Notes under the pieces: model-generated | Told to the model about the DNA's origin: nothing | What the model saw: the letters and a program-made list of their open reading frames with translations, nothing else | Database searches by the model: none | Program-made: the position numbers and the translations under genes | From: Cypionkella psychrotolerans | Lineage (GTDB): Bacteria > Pseudomonadota > Alphaproteobacteria > Rhodobacterales > Rhodobacteraceae | Direction: 5' to 3' | DNA: 64,000 nucleotides | Assembly (NCBI RefSeq): GCF_001294535.1 | Contig: NZ_LGIC01000031.1 | Coordinates: 62,001-126,000, forward strand | Shown here: positions 53,493 to 62,446 of the stretch, in pieces | Numbering within the stretch: position 1 is the first letter of the stretch | Layout of the letters: each line of letters begins with the position of its first letter

Positions 53493-54305
53493 TCACGGCG
53501 CGGGGCAACCTGCGATCTCGACTGACCCACTGGGCCCCAACACAGTCACCACCACGCCCGAGCGATCCAGCGCAAAGGGTGCTCCGCTGCTGGCCACCAG
53601 ATCGACGCCTGCCGTCAACCGCCCGCCAGCCCGCGTGCTTTCCGCCTCACCCACCCAGACGCTTGCATCCGAGGTTTCAAACACCACCGTCTCGGCCCCA
53701 CGCTGCGGCAAATCCAGCACTGCGGTCAACCGCAACCCGTCGACAATCGGGGCCACCTCACAAGAAATCGCCCGCAACCCCGCCGCCTTGCCGCCCACAG
53801 GCTGCGCCCGCAAAGCCGCGTTGATCGCCGCATCAGGCGCACCCGCATCCAAAACGGCGGTAAGCTGCACCTCCGCTGGCATGCAAATCTGATTGCACAC
53901 TCCCAGATCAACCCCGGCCCGCAACTCCACGGGCTTGGACGCATCCAGCGGCACCACCTCCAGCGGCAGCACCACGCCTTCGTGATAGCCAATCGTCTGC
54001 ATGCCATTGGTGTGAAACACCACCGGGCTCGGCCAATGCACAAGCACAGATTTGACGTTCACCGAACCCGACCAGTTGAACAGCGGCGGTATCCCCGCCT
54101 CACCGGGGCTGCGCCAATAGGTCTTCCAATCGGGTGCAAGCTGCAACCGCAGCCCTGCCATATGGTGGCCGTTCTGCATCTGCCAACCCGGCAGCAGATC
54201 AGCCTGCAAGACATCGTCTTGCGTGGTGGCAAAAGCAGCCGTCGCTGCGCAGAGCGCAAGGGCAGGCGAGGCGGCGCAGAGCGCGAATGTCAGAGCTTTC
54301 AGCAT
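53493..54305 (-). CDS. Exported DsbD N-terminal-domain-like protein
   Basis: A 270-residue periplasmic protein. A signal peptide (ends about residue 26, CAATAAFATT) leads into a DsbD-alpha-like domain. LQLAPDWKTYWRSPGEAGIPP and the cysteine pair VCNQICMPAEV (C-x3-C) match that fold. It lacks the eight-helix and C-terminal thioredoxin parts of DsbD, so it would need a partner to receive electrons. Such stand-alone alpha domains may deliver electrons to cytochrome c or copper proteins; the cco block starts within 1 kb. Confidence 0.85.
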   Translation of the reverse strand: MLKALTFALCAASPALALCAATAAFATTQDDVLQADLLPGWQMQNGHHMAGLRLQLAPDWKTYWRSPGEAGIPPLFNWSGSVNVKSVLVHWPSPVVFHTNGMQTIGYHEGVVLPLEVVPLDASKPVELRAGVDLGVCNQICMPAEVQLTAVLDAGAPDAAINAALRAQPVGGKAAGLRAISCEVAPIVDGLRLTAVLDLPQRGAETVVFETSDASVWVGEAESTRAGGRLTAGVDLVASSGAPFALDRSGVVVTVLGPSGSVEIAGCPAP

Positions 54306-54419
54306 GAGACTGTCATAAGCAAAGCGCCGCCTTCGGGGAAATCACGATCCGGCGAGAGGCTTGTAACCAAATCCGGCTTTGCCCATCTTGAGTCCAACCA
54401 GACATAGGGGCGCGATTCG

Positions 54420-54974
54420 ATGGATCTCTGCGGAAAGCTATTGGTGGCAATGCCCGGTATGGGCGACCCGAGGTTTGAGCATGCGGTGATCCTCGTCTGC
54501 GCCCACACACCTGAAGGTGCCATGGGTCTGATCATCAACAAAACCCTGCCCGATATGTCGTTCTCTGGCCTGCTCGAACATCTGAAAATCCCGCTGGGCG
54601 AGGAAAGCCGCAAGATCGCCGTGCATTTCGGTGGCCCGGTCGAACGCGGGCGCGGCTTCGTGCTGCACTCTCCCGATTACATCGGCGGCCCAGCGACGTT
54701 GAAGATCGAAGGCGGCTTTGGCATGACCGCGACGCTGGACGTGCTGGAAGCGATGGCGCAAGGCCAAGGCCCCGACAAAGCCCTGCTGGCATTGGGATAT
54801 TCCGGCTGGGGTCCGGGCCAGCTCGAGGCTGAAATCACCCGCAATGACTGGCTGACGGTAGAGCCCTCCGAAGCGCTGATCTTCGCCGAAAACGACGCCT
54901 CCAAATGGGCAGGCGCCTTGCGCGGCATGGGCATCGAACCGCTCAGCCTTTCGGCAACTTCCGGCCGCGCCTAA
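54420..54974 (+). CDS. YqgE/AlgH family protein
   Basis: A 184-residue UPF0301 protein: LLVAMPGMGDPRFEHAVILV, then HTPEGAMGLIINKTL, FGGPVERGRGFVLHS and ALGYSGWGPGQLEAEI. The family is conserved but has no settled function; AlgH was first linked to alginate control. Its stop is followed two bases later by a double palindrome shared with the rfb operon. Divergent from the DsbD-like gene. Confidence 0.93.
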   Translation: MDLCGKLLVAMPGMGDPRFEHAVILVCAHTPEGAMGLIINKTLPDMSFSGLLEHLKIPLGEESRKIAVHFGGPVERGRGFVLHSPDYIGGPATLKIEGGFGMTATLDVLEAMAQGQGPDKALLALGYSGWGPGQLEAEITRNDWLTVEPSEALIFAENDASKWAGALRGMGIEPLSLSATSGRA

Positions 54975-54975
54975 C

Positions 54976-55021
54976 CGATTTTCGCCCCGAAAATCGTGCA
55001 CGAATTCCGTTTCGGAATTCG
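54976..55021. repeat. Double-palindrome intergenic repeat, copy 2
   Basis: Two adjacent inverted repeats: CGATTTTCG/CGAAAATCG (54976-54996) and CGAATTCC/GGAATTCG (55001-55021). Same arms in the same order as 1863-1905 but with different loops. It fills the gap between convergent algH and ccoS. Confidence 0.8.
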
Positions 55022-55022
55022 C

Positions 55023-55181
55023 TTACTGCTTCGGCTTGTCGTCCCAATCCTTCATCAAGATCCGATTGGCATCGCCGGATGGGTCGTCAAACTGCTTGGT
55101 CTTCATCGCCCAGATAAACGCCAGCAACCCCACGCCCCCCAGCAGCAATGACACCGGAATCAGGATTGACAGAATTTCCAT
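55023..55181 (-). CDS. ccoS: cbb3 oxidase assembly protein CcoS
   Basis: A 52-residue protein with one N-terminal membrane helix (LSILIPVSLLLGGVGLLAFIWA) and the conserved tail TKQFDDPSGDANRILMKD. CcoS is needed for cofactor insertion into cbb3 oxidase. It closes the ccoGHIS operon, 15 bases after ccoI. Confidence 0.93.
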   Translation of the reverse strand: MEILSILIPVSLLLGGVGLLAFIWAMKTKQFDDPSGDANRILMKDWDDKPKQ

Positions 55182-55196
55182 GACTCCCGCCTCCCC

Positions 55197-57383
55197 CTAC
55201 TTCAACCGCATCGCATTCAGCGAGACGGTAATCGACGACAAAGACATCGCCAAGGCCGCTGCCAGCGGAGTTGCAGCCCCCATCAGTGCCAAAGGCACGG
55301 CAATCACGTTATAGGCCGCCGAAATCCCGAAATTCTCCAGCATCCGCCGCGTCGCCTGCCGCGCGATCCGGGTGGCATCGCCAATCGGCGTCATATCCTG
55401 CCCGAGCAGCACGATATCCGAAGCCGTCCGCGCCGCATCCAGCGCCGTCGCGGGTGAGATCGACACATGCGCCACAGCCAAAGCCGCCGTGTCGTTCAGC
55501 CCATCCCCCACCATCAACACTCGTCGCCCCTCAGCGGTCAAAGCGCGCACCAGCGCCACCTTCTCGGCAGGCAAAGCCCCCGCCACCCAATCCGCAATCC
55601 CCAACCGTGCCGCGAGCTCTCCCACCGCCCCCGGCACGTCGCCCGAGATCAACTTGATCCGCATCCCCTGCGCCATCAGGGCCGCAATCGCAGCCTCCGC
55701 CCCCGGACGTAGCCGATCCGCGAAAGCGAAAGCCTGCGTCTCGCCTCCCGCGCTCAGATACGTCGCCGTCACCGCCAGTGCCTGCGCCCCGCACCAATCC
55801 GCCCGGCCCAACCGCACCACTTCCCCGCGCCAAACGCCCTCCACCCCATAGCCAGGCACCTCGCGCAGATCAGATACCTCTGCCGCGACAACTCCCTGCC
55901 CCCGCGCCGCCGCAGCCAAAGCCTGCGCCAAAGGATGCGCCGATCCCACAGCCAATCCCGCCGCCACCTCCAAAGCCCAAGCCGGATGCGCCATCAAATC
56001 CACCAACTCCGGCGCACCCATCGTCAGCGTCCCGGTCTTATCAAACACCACGCAATCCACTTGCGCCAATCGCTCCAGCGCCGTGCCATGCTTGATCAAC
56101 AGTCCCTTACGGAACAGCTTGCCAGAGGCAGCCGTCACCACCGCAGGCACCGCGAGGCCCAAGGCACAGGGGCAAGTGATGATCAACACCGCTGCCGAGA
56201 TATTGATCGCAAACCGCAGATCCCCCCCCGTCGCCCACATCCAGTAGCTAAAGGCCGAGAACGACAGGATATGCACCAAGGGCGAGTAAAACCGCGCCGC
56301 CCTCTCGGCCAAAGTGGTGTATTTTGTCTTCGCACTTTCCGCCACTGCGACCAAATCCGCCATCCGGTGCAGGCTCGAATCCCGCCCCGCCGCCGTCACC
56401 CGCAACGTCAAAGGCCCGGTCAGATTGACCTCCCCTGCCGCCACCACCATCCCCGGCCCGACAAACACCGGCAGGCTTTCCCCGGTCAGCAAACTGCGAT
56501 CCACCTCCGACGCGCCGCTTTCCACCACCCCATCCACTGGCATCCGCCCCCCCGGACGCACCCGCACCAGATCACCGACCACTACCTCGGAAATCACCCG
56601 CACCACCTCAACGCCATCCTCCAGCACCGAGGCCCGAGGCACCTCCAACGCCGCCAATTCCTCGGCAGCCGAACGCGCCACCGCCCGGGTGCGATGATCC
56701 AGATAGCGCCCCAGCAAAAGGAAGAAGCACAGCATCACCGCCGCATCAAAGTAAGCGTGATGGCCGGATTTAATCGTCTCAAACAGTGAAATCGACGACG
56801 CCAGCACCAAGGCCAGCGAGATCGGGAAATCCATCCCAAGCCGCCCAACCCTAACTCCCGCCCAGGCCGAACGGAAAAACGGCTGGCCACAGAAAATCAC
56901 CGTCGGCACCGCAATCGCCGCCGAGATCCAGTGGAACATGTCGCGCGTCGCCCCTTCGGCCCCCGACCACACCGCCACCGACAACAGCATTACGTTCATC
57001 ATTGAAAAGAACGCCACCCCCAGCCGCATCAGCAACTCGCGCCCCTGCCGATCCGTCTCCGTGGCGCTCAGCAGCCCTGCGTCCAGCTCATGCGCCTCAA
57101 ACCCCACGCCCGCCAGCACCGCAACCAAAGCCTCTGCGGTCACGTCAGCCATAGCATCCACCGACACCCGCTTCATCGTCAGATTCACCCGAGACGAGTC
57201 CACCCCCGGCACCGCCGCCAACGCAGTTTCCACCGTCGAAATACAAGCCGCACAATGCGCCGACGGCAGCGACAACATCAGCCGTCCCCGCGCCGCCACA
57301 TGCGCCTGCTGTTGCGCCAAAGGCACCACAACACAGGCCGGACAAGCCGCCATCCCGCCCTGCTCAAACTCGACCACGCTCAT
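55197..57383 (-). CDS. ccoI: Copper-type P1B ATPase CcoI/FixI
   Basis: A 728-residue pump that exports copper for cbb3 oxidase assembly. An extra N-terminal CPAC (C14, C17) stands before the HMA-type HCAACIS (C44, C47). Eight membrane helices include the CPC motif (TCPCALGLAVP, about 395). The phosphorylation site is DKTGTLTMG, the TGES loop is LLTGESLP, and the hinge is MVGDGLNDTAAL. All catalytic motifs are intact. It follows ccoH by three bases. Confidence 0.96.
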   Translation of the reverse strand: MSVVEFEQGGMAACPACVVVPLAQQQAHVAARGRLMLSLPSAHCAACISTVETALAAVPGVDSSRVNLTMKRVSVDAMADVTAEALVAVLAGVGFEAHELDAGLLSATETDRQGRELLMRLGVAFFSMMNVMLLSVAVWSGAEGATRDMFHWISAAIAVPTVIFCGQPFFRSAWAGVRVGRLGMDFPISLALVLASSISLFETIKSGHHAYFDAAVMLCFFLLLGRYLDHRTRAVARSAAEELAALEVPRASVLEDGVEVVRVISEVVVGDLVRVRPGGRMPVDGVVESGASEVDRSLLTGESLPVFVGPGMVVAAGEVNLTGPLTLRVTAAGRDSSLHRMADLVAVAESAKTKYTTLAERAARFYSPLVHILSFSAFSYWMWATGGDLRFAINISAAVLIITCPCALGLAVPAVVTAASGKLFRKGLLIKHGTALERLAQVDCVVFDKTGTLTMGAPELVDLMAHPAWALEVAAGLAVGSAHPLAQALAAAARGQGVVAAEVSDLREVPGYGVEGVWRGEVVRLGRADWCGAQALAVTATYLSAGGETQAFAFADRLRPGAEAAIAALMAQGMRIKLISGDVPGAVGELAARLGIADWVAGALPAEKVALVRALTAEGRRVLMVGDGLNDTAALAVAHVSISPATALDAARTASDIVLLGQDMTPIGDATRIARQATRRMLENFGISAAYNVIAVPLALMGAATPLAAALAMSLSSITVSLNAMRLK

Positions 57384-57386
57384 CGC

Positions 57387-57860
57387 CTAGCCTTTCACAA
57401 ACAGGTTCAGCCGCTGCTGAAACAGCACGCCATCGCCCGAGCGCGCCGTGACATGCAGCATCCATTTGCCCGGATGCAAAGCGGCTTTCGCCACATAAAC
57501 CCCACCCTCATAGACAAACCGAGGCGTCGAATCCTCACGCGCCTCGGTCACCCGGCCCAGCAGAACATCCAAGCCCTCGACCACCACCGGCTTGCCCGCA
57601 GCATCGGTAAAGGCCAGCACCAACTCCCCCTTCGCGCTATCATAACCGGGCGCAACCGTCCAACCCAACGCCTCCTGCGCCCGCCGATCCGCGTCAAACG
57701 TCTGACTAGCGACGTAGGAATTCTCCACCTCCAGCCCCGGAAACGTGCTGATCGCCTTGTAGGCCATCACCAGATTGACCGCGATGATCACGCCAAACGC
57801 CGCCACGGTAAACGCCAGCACATGCCAGCCCTTGATTTCGCGTACACCCGCCTCGGCCAT
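57387..57860 (-). CDS. ccoH: FixH/CcoH family protein
   Basis: A 157-residue membrane protein with one N-terminal helix (VLAFTVAAFGVIIAVNLVMAY) and a periplasmic FixH domain: ENSYVASQTFD, then ALGWTVAPGYD and ALHPGKWMLHVTA. It helps cbb3 subunit assembly. I chose MAEAGVREI as start, one base after the ccoG stop; the longer frame overlaps ccoG. Confidence 0.92.
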   Translation of the reverse strand: MAEAGVREIKGWHVLAFTVAAFGVIIAVNLVMAYKAISTFPGLEVENSYVASQTFDADRRAQEALGWTVAPGYDSAKGELVLAFTDAAGKPVVVEGLDVLLGRVTEAREDSTPRFVYEGGVYVAKAALHPGKWMLHVTARSGDGVLFQQRLNLFVKG

Positions 57861-57861
57861 C

Positions 57862-59295
57862 TTATTCGCCCTTTCCGTTGAACACGGTGTCATGATGCAC
57901 CCGATCATTGCCCGGCGCGGCCTCGGTCCCCAAATCCTGAATCCAGAACCGCAGATCAGTCCGTGCAGCCTCCGCCCCCAGTGAATGTGCCGGAGCCGTC
58001 ACAAAAAGCCGTTGAGTCTTGGTGGCATTGGCGGGTACCAGAACCTTCAAGCCCGGCGCGCCATCCAACGTCAGCAGAAACCCGGCATCCGAGGTCGCGG
58101 CAAAGGTGAACCAACGGTCTTCGCCATGCTTATTGCGTAGCCGCAGATCGTAAGTGTTGCGGATCGCGCCATCCGATAGCGTCACGAACATCGGATTGCG
58201 CACCGGGGTCACGCTGACATCAATCGACGCCCGCAGGAACAACGCCACCACCAAGGCAATGCCAATTCCTGCCCAAAGTACGGTATACATCATTGTTCTG
58301 GGCCGAAACACATGGCTCCAGACCGACTTCGCCGGTTGCCCCGCGCGTTCGCGGACCTCATCCGTCAGAGCCATATAGCTGATCAGGTTCAACGGCTTGC
58401 CAATCTTCGCCATCGTATCGTTGCAGGCGTCGATGCACAGACCGCAGGTGATGCAGGCCATCTGCTGACCATCGCGAATATCAATCCCCATCGGGCAGAC
58501 GTTCACACACGCCATGCAGTCTATGCAATCGCCGTTGCCCTCGACGCTCGCCTTGCCGCGCGGCTCGCCCCGCCAGTCGCGGTAGCCAATGGTCAGCGTA
58601 TCCTCATCCACCATCGCCGCCTGAATCCGCGGCCAAGGGCAGGCATAGATGCAAATCTGTTCCCGCGCGAAGCCGCCAAACACAAAGGTCGTCGCGGTCA
58701 GGATCGCCATCGTGGTATAAGCCACCGGATGCGCGGTGCCATGGATCAGGTTCTGCAACAACGTCGGCGCGTCGGTGAAATAGAACACCCAAGCCCCCCC
58801 CGTGGCGAGGCCGATCAGTAGCCAGACGCTCCACTTCACCAGCCGTTTGCGCAGCTTTTCCAGGTTCCAGTTTTGCCGATGCAAGCGCAGCCGCGCGTTG
58901 CGGTCGCCTTCAATCCAACGCTCAACCAAAATATAAAGATCCGTCCACACCGTTTGCGGGCAGGCATAGCCGCACCAGACCCGCCCTGCGGCGCTGGTGA
59001 ACAGGAACAACCCCAGCCCCGCCATGATCAGCAGACCGGCTACGAAATAAAACTCGTAGGGCCAAATCTCGATCATGAAGAAGAAAAACCGACGGTTGGC
59101 GATATCGACCAGCACCGCCTGGTCCGGCAGACTTGGCCCGCGATCCCAGCGCAACCAAGGCGTGACGTAGTAAACCCCCAGCATCAGCCCCAGCAGCCAC
59201 CATTTCAGCGTGCGAAAGGTACCTTTGACCCGGCGCGGAAAGATCGGCTCACGCGCGGCATAAAGGCTGGGAGGCTGGGTATCAGGATTTGTCAC
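57862..59295 (-). CDS. ccoG: Cytochrome oxidase accessory protein CcoG
   Basis: A 477-residue polyferredoxin with about five membrane helices. GRVWCGYACPQTVW and ICIYACPWPRIQ are the FixG/NosR-type motifs. Two 4Fe-4S motifs follow: CIDCMACVNVCP and CITCGLCIDACN. The C-terminal domain is Ig-like. CcoG reduces copper(II) for delivery to the oxidase. First gene of ccoGHIS; an FnrL-type box lies about 58 bases upstream. Confidence 0.97.
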   Translation of the reverse strand: MTNPDTQPPSLYAAREPIFPRRVKGTFRTLKWWLLGLMLGVYYVTPWLRWDRGPSLPDQAVLVDIANRRFFFFMIEIWPYEFYFVAGLLIMAGLGLFLFTSAAGRVWCGYACPQTVWTDLYILVERWIEGDRNARLRLHRQNWNLEKLRKRLVKWSVWLLIGLATGGAWVFYFTDAPTLLQNLIHGTAHPVAYTTMAILTATTFVFGGFAREQICIYACPWPRIQAAMVDEDTLTIGYRDWRGEPRGKASVEGNGDCIDCMACVNVCPMGIDIRDGQQMACITCGLCIDACNDTMAKIGKPLNLISYMALTDEVRERAGQPAKSVWSHVFRPRTMMYTVLWAGIGIALVVALFLRASIDVSVTPVRNPMFVTLSDGAIRNTYDLRLRNKHGEDRWFTFAATSDAGFLLTLDGAPGLKVLVPANATKTQRLFVTAPAHSLGAEAARTDLRFWIQDLGTEAAPGNDRVHHDTVFNGKGE

Positions 59296-59352
59296 GGAAC
59301 TCTCCGGTGGCTAAGGCTGGCCCCTCTATGCGCCCCGGTGCCGCGCTGGACT

Positions 59353-59366
59353 TTGACCTGAATCAA
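59353..59366. promoter_or_regulatory. FNR/FnrL box upstream of ccoG
   Basis: TTGACCTGAATCAA matches the FNR consensus TTGAT-N4-ATCAA in nine of ten fixed positions (C for T at position 5). It lies between ccoG and the LysR gene, at a fitting distance for activating ccoGHIS under low oxygen. Confidence 0.85.
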
Positions 59367-59387
59367 TCCCGCATCCGAAATACAACT

Positions 59388-60284
59388 TCAGCCTGCGACC
59401 GTTTGTCCCCGCCCACCCGCTGCTTGCTTTAACACCCAATCGCAAAACACCTGCAAGGATGACCGCAAAATTCCCGGTCGCGTCACCAGAAAATAGCCCT
59501 CGCGGCCATGATCCTCATACAACAACCGCAACCGCCCCGCCGCCAGATCAGCCTCCATGAACGCGCGAACCGAGATCGCCACCCCCTGCCCATCCCGTGC
59601 CGCATCCAGCAGCAGCGTGCCCGGCATCGAGGTCATCGCCGCCCCCTCCGCGCGCTGAAGCCCATGCCTATCCAGAAACGCCGTCGCCTCGGATGTCCCC
59701 AACTCCTGCAACCACGGCAGTTTCGCCAAATCAGCCAACGAAGACGCCGCCCCCTCTGGCACCAGCTTGGGCGAAGCCACCACCACCACACCTGACCGCA
59801 GCACCAGCTTGGACACCAGCCCCGCCCAACCGCCATTGCCATAACGGATGCCCAGATCAGCCTCGCGCCCGATGTCCCGCGCCTCGGCGGTCGGGTCGAT
59901 CACCAGATCAATCCCCGGATGCTTGGCTCGGAAATCCGCCAGACGTGGCAGCAGCCAACCGCCCGCGAAGGTCGAGGTCGTGGTGATCCGCAGCACCCGT
60001 GCCGCATCCGCCCCAGTCAGGTCTTCAATCGTGCTGGCAATCGCGGCAAAGCTGGTCTGGAGCGTCTCGGCCAGTCTGCGCCCCTCAACCGTCAACCCCA
60101 ACCGCCGCCCACCGCGTTCGACCAACGCCAGCCCCAAATGCGCCTCCAACGCCCTGATCTGCTGGCTGATCGCGGCATGCGTAACCCCAATCCGCGCGCC
60201 CGCCTCCTCCAGCCCACTCGCCTCTGCAAAAGCCGAAAACGCCCGCAACGCCGACAAGGGCGGCATATGTCGCCAGTTCGTCAT
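59388..60284 (-). CDS. LysR-type regulator, GcvA-like
   Basis: A 298-residue transcription factor. The N-terminal winged helix (LSALRAFSAFAEASGLEEAG; THAAISQQIRALEAHLG) is followed by the ligand domain (RITTTSTFAGGWLLPRLADF; DPTAEARDIGREADLGIRYG), the pattern of the GcvA group. I chose MTNWRHMPP as start. It lies between ccoG and ccoP, both on the same strand, so it interrupts what is often one gene block. Its likely target is the divergent small ORF at 60369. Confidence 0.92.
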   Translation of the reverse strand: MTNWRHMPPLSALRAFSAFAEASGLEEAGARIGVTHAAISQQIRALEAHLGLALVERGGRRLGLTVEGRRLAETLQTSFAAIASTIEDLTGADAARVLRITTTSTFAGGWLLPRLADFRAKHPGIDLVIDPTAEARDIGREADLGIRYGNGGWAGLVSKLVLRSGVVVVASPKLVPEGAASSLADLAKLPWLQELGTSEATAFLDRHGLQRAEGAAMTSMPGTLLLDAARDGQGVAISVRAFMEADLAAGRLRLLYEDHGREGYFLVTRPGILRSSLQVFCDWVLKQAAGGRGQTVAG

Positions 60285-60300
60285 GAAAGCCTGCCTTACA

Positions 60301-60328
60301 TGGAAACATTGTTGCTGCGTGGAAACAT
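60301..60328. promoter_or_regulatory. Direct-repeat candidate operator between LysR and small ORF
   Basis: TGGAAACAT at 60301-60309 and again at 60320-60328, 19 bases apart, about two helical turns. It sits just upstream of the LysR start and about 40-60 bases before the small ORF. Binding by the LysR protein is inferred only from position. Confidence 0.4.
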
Positions 60329-60368
60329 GCGCCACTTTGAGCGATATTACTTACATCAAGCAACCCCT

Positions 60369-60554
60369 ATGAGGCCCACCATGTTAGGAATTCTTGCAGC
60401 CGCCTTTGGCGTCGCCACCCGCACCGATCACCCCAGCGCGCCGCAGATCGACCACCGCACCAGCCGCGAAAAGCTAGTGGCACAGCGCCGCTGGGATGAT
60501 GAGTACTTCTGGCAAGGCCGCAGCGGCACCCCCGGCGATGGCCATGGCCGCTAA
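60369..60554 (+). CDS. Hypothetical small protein divergent from LysR
   Basis: A 61-residue ORF (57 if the second ATG at 60381 is used). A short hydrophobic start (MLGILAAAFGVATR) is followed by a polar tail (REKLVAQRRWDDEYFWQGR) ending in Gly/His. I do not recognise it. Support comes from its divergent placement against a LysR gene and the Rho-independent terminator right after its stop. It is short, so it could be a chance frame. Confidence 0.5.
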   Translation: MRPTMLGILAAAFGVATRTDHPSAPQIDHRTSREKLVAQRRWDDEYFWQGRSGTPGDGHGR

Positions 60555-60571
60555 ATGCTCCGCCTGAAATG

Positions 60572-60604
60572 AAACCGCCCCCGGCGTGAACCGAGGGCGG
60601 TTTT
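60572..60604. terminator. Terminator between small ORF and ccoP
   Basis: AACCGCCC pairs with GGGCGGTT and a further CGG/CCG inside, loop CGTGAA, followed by TTTT on the plus strand. The minus strand has GAAA upstream and fewer T, so it works best for the plus-strand ORF but could also serve ccoP. Confidence 0.85.
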
Positions 60605-60621
60605 GGCTGCCAGTCGAGGAA

Positions 60622-61500
60622 TTACTCGCCGCCACCCAGACTATGAACATAAGTCGCCACAGCCCGGATTTCATCCTCAGACAGCTTGCCCGTCCAAGCC
60701 GGCATCACGCCATAACGCGCTTTCGTCACAGTATCGGTCAAGGTCGCCACGTCACCTCCATAGAGCCAGATCGCATCCGTCAGGTTCGGCGCACCGAAGT
60801 CACGCATCCCCTTGGCATCCTCGCCATGACAGGCCACGCAATTCTCGGCAAACACCGTACCCCCCGCTGTTGCCAGTCCGGCGTCATGATCCTGACCCGA
60901 GATTTGCAGCACATATTGCACCACCTGGTCGATCTGCGGTTTCTCCAGAATACCATCCACCCCAAAGGCAGGCATCTGCGACAAACGCGCATCCTCATCG
61001 GTGGTGTTACGGATGCCGTGCGTCACCGTGGTATGGATCGCCGCCATATCGCCGCCCCACAGCCAGTCGTTGTCCAAGAGGTTCGGATAGCCCTTGCCCT
61101 GCACCCCCGCGGCACCCGATCCATGACACTGCGCGCAGTTGTTCTTGAACAAAGACGCCCCGGCCGACACCGCAAAGGTCTTCAACTCGTCATTGGCGGG
61201 AATACTCGCCAAATCCGCCGCCACCAGTTTGGCTTTGATCCCGGCATTGGCATCGTCAAACCGCTTGATATCGGCCTCGACATCCGCCCGCTGGTTCGAC
61301 CCGATCACCCCCTGCGTATGGCCCGAAATCAGTGGCCACGCCGGATAGGCAATCGTATAGCCGATCCCCCAGATGATCGTCAGATACAGCACCCACAGCC
61401 ACCATCGCGGCATCGGGTTGTCATATTCTTGAATACCATCCCAAACGTGCCCGGTTGTCGGCACCTCACGCGGGGCTTGCTTCACTTGCTTGGCGCACAT
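60622..61500 (-). CDS. ccoP: cbb3 oxidase diheme subunit CcoP
   Basis: A 292-residue subunit with one membrane helix (about residues 32-52) and two c-type heme motifs, CAQCH (122-126) and CVACH (222-226). Distal Met ligands are likely in QMPAFG and VMPAWTG. It takes electrons from cytochrome c and passes them to CcoO/CcoN. GGAGG lies 8 bases before the ATG. Last gene of ccoNOQP. Confidence 0.97.
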   Translation of the reverse strand: MCAKQVKQAPREVPTTGHVWDGIQEYDNPMPRWWLWVLYLTIIWGIGYTIAYPAWPLISGHTQGVIGSNQRADVEADIKRFDDANAGIKAKLVAADLASIPANDELKTFAVSAGASLFKNNCAQCHGSGAAGVQGKGYPNLLDNDWLWGGDMAAIHTTVTHGIRNTTDEDARLSQMPAFGVDGILEKPQIDQVVQYVLQISGQDHDAGLATAGGTVFAENCVACHGEDAKGMRDFGAPNLTDAIWLYGGDVATLTDTVTKARYGVMPAWTGKLSEDEIRAVATYVHSLGGGE

Positions 61501-61503
61501 GGT

Positions 61504-61695
61504 TTACGCCTCCTCGGTTTGCGGCGCGGGGGCCGCAGGTTTCTGATCATGGCGGAAGATCGAATTCGCAATATCGTCATGGGTCTTGCGAGAGCCCGGA
61601 CGCCATGCCCAGACAAACACCCCCAGAAAGAACAGCGTCAGGAACAACAGCACCCAACTGTCAGCGAATTCGCGCAAGAGACTATAGAGTTCCAT
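61504..61695 (-). CDS. ccoQ: cbb3 oxidase subunit CcoQ
   Basis: A 63-residue protein with one helix (SWVLLFLTLFFLGVFVWAW) followed by RPGSRKTHDDIANSIF, the typical CcoQ tail. It stabilises the oxidase. The start MELYSLLR is preceded by GGGGGCGG; the longer frame overlaps ccoO and is rejected. Confidence 0.92.
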   Translation of the reverse strand: MELYSLLREFADSWVLLFLTLFFLGVFVWAWRPGSRKTHDDIANSIFRHDQKPAAPAPQTEEA

Positions 61696-61705
61696 GAGCC
61701 GCCCC

Positions 61706-62431
61706 CTAGCGTTTCGGGTCAGGAATGAAGGTCGAGAAATCGACCATCGTGCCCAACACCTGCAAATAGGCCACCAGCGCATCCATCTCGGTCAGCGCAG
61801 GCTGACCATCGAAATTTGCCACCGTGAACTTGCCATAACGCGCCTCAAGCCCCGATGTGTCCGCGTTCGGATCGGCCTGCGCCGCGAAATCGGCCTTCGC
61901 ATTGACCAAGTCATCATCGGTATAGGGCACGCCCACCATGCGATGCGTCGCCATGATATCGCCGATATATTTGCCGTCGATTTCGGCATCCATCAGGAAG
62001 CTATACTTTGGCATCACCGATTCCGGCACCACCGCCTGCGGGTCGATCAGGTGATCGACATGCCAAGCGTCCGAGTATTTGCCGCCCACTCGCGCCAAAT
62101 CCGGCCCGGTGCGCTTGCTGCCCCATTGGAACGGATGATCATACATCGACTCGGCGGCAAGGCTATAATGGCCATACCGCTCCACCTCATCCCGCATCGG
62201 CCGGATCATCTGGCTGTGGCAGTTGTAGCAGCCCTCGCGGATGTAAATATCGCGCCCTGCAAGTTCCAACGGCGTGTAGGGGCGCACCCCTTCCACCTTT
62301 TCAATGGTGTTCTGCAAGTAGAACAGCGGTGCGATCTCTACGATACCGCCGATGGTCACCACCAACAGGCTGAGAACCATAAGCAAGGTCGCATGGGTCT
62401 CAATCTTTTTGTGTTTGTCGAGAAAAGCCAT
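61706..62431 (-). CDS. ccoO: cbb3 oxidase monoheme subunit CcoO
   Basis: A 241-residue membrane-anchored cytochrome c. One N-terminal helix, then [18 protein letters not shown], with heme motif CYNCH (68-72), and PKYSFLM as the Met ligand region. Of two ATG codons six bases apart, the second has GGAGG at good spacing. It lies 15 bases after ccoN. Confidence 0.96.
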   Translation of the reverse strand: MAFLDKHKKIETHATLLMVLSLLVVTIGGIVEIAPLFYLQNTIEKVEGVRPYTPLELAGRDIYIREGCYNCHSQMIRPMRDEVERYGHYSLAAESMYDHPFQWGSKRTGPDLARVGGKYSDAWHVDHLIDPQAVVPESVMPKYSFLMDAEIDGKYIGDIMATHRMVGVPYTDDDLVNAKADFAAQADPNADTSGLEARYGKFTVANFDGQPALTEMDALVAYLQVLGTMVDFSTFIPDPKR

Positions 62432-62446
62432 ATCCATGCCCTCCGG

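Noticed and set aside
60335-60357. Possible FNR-like TTGA...TCAA between LysR and the small ORF
   Set aside because: TTGAGCG and ATCAA are present but the spacing is far longer than the 4-6 bases an FNR dimer needs.
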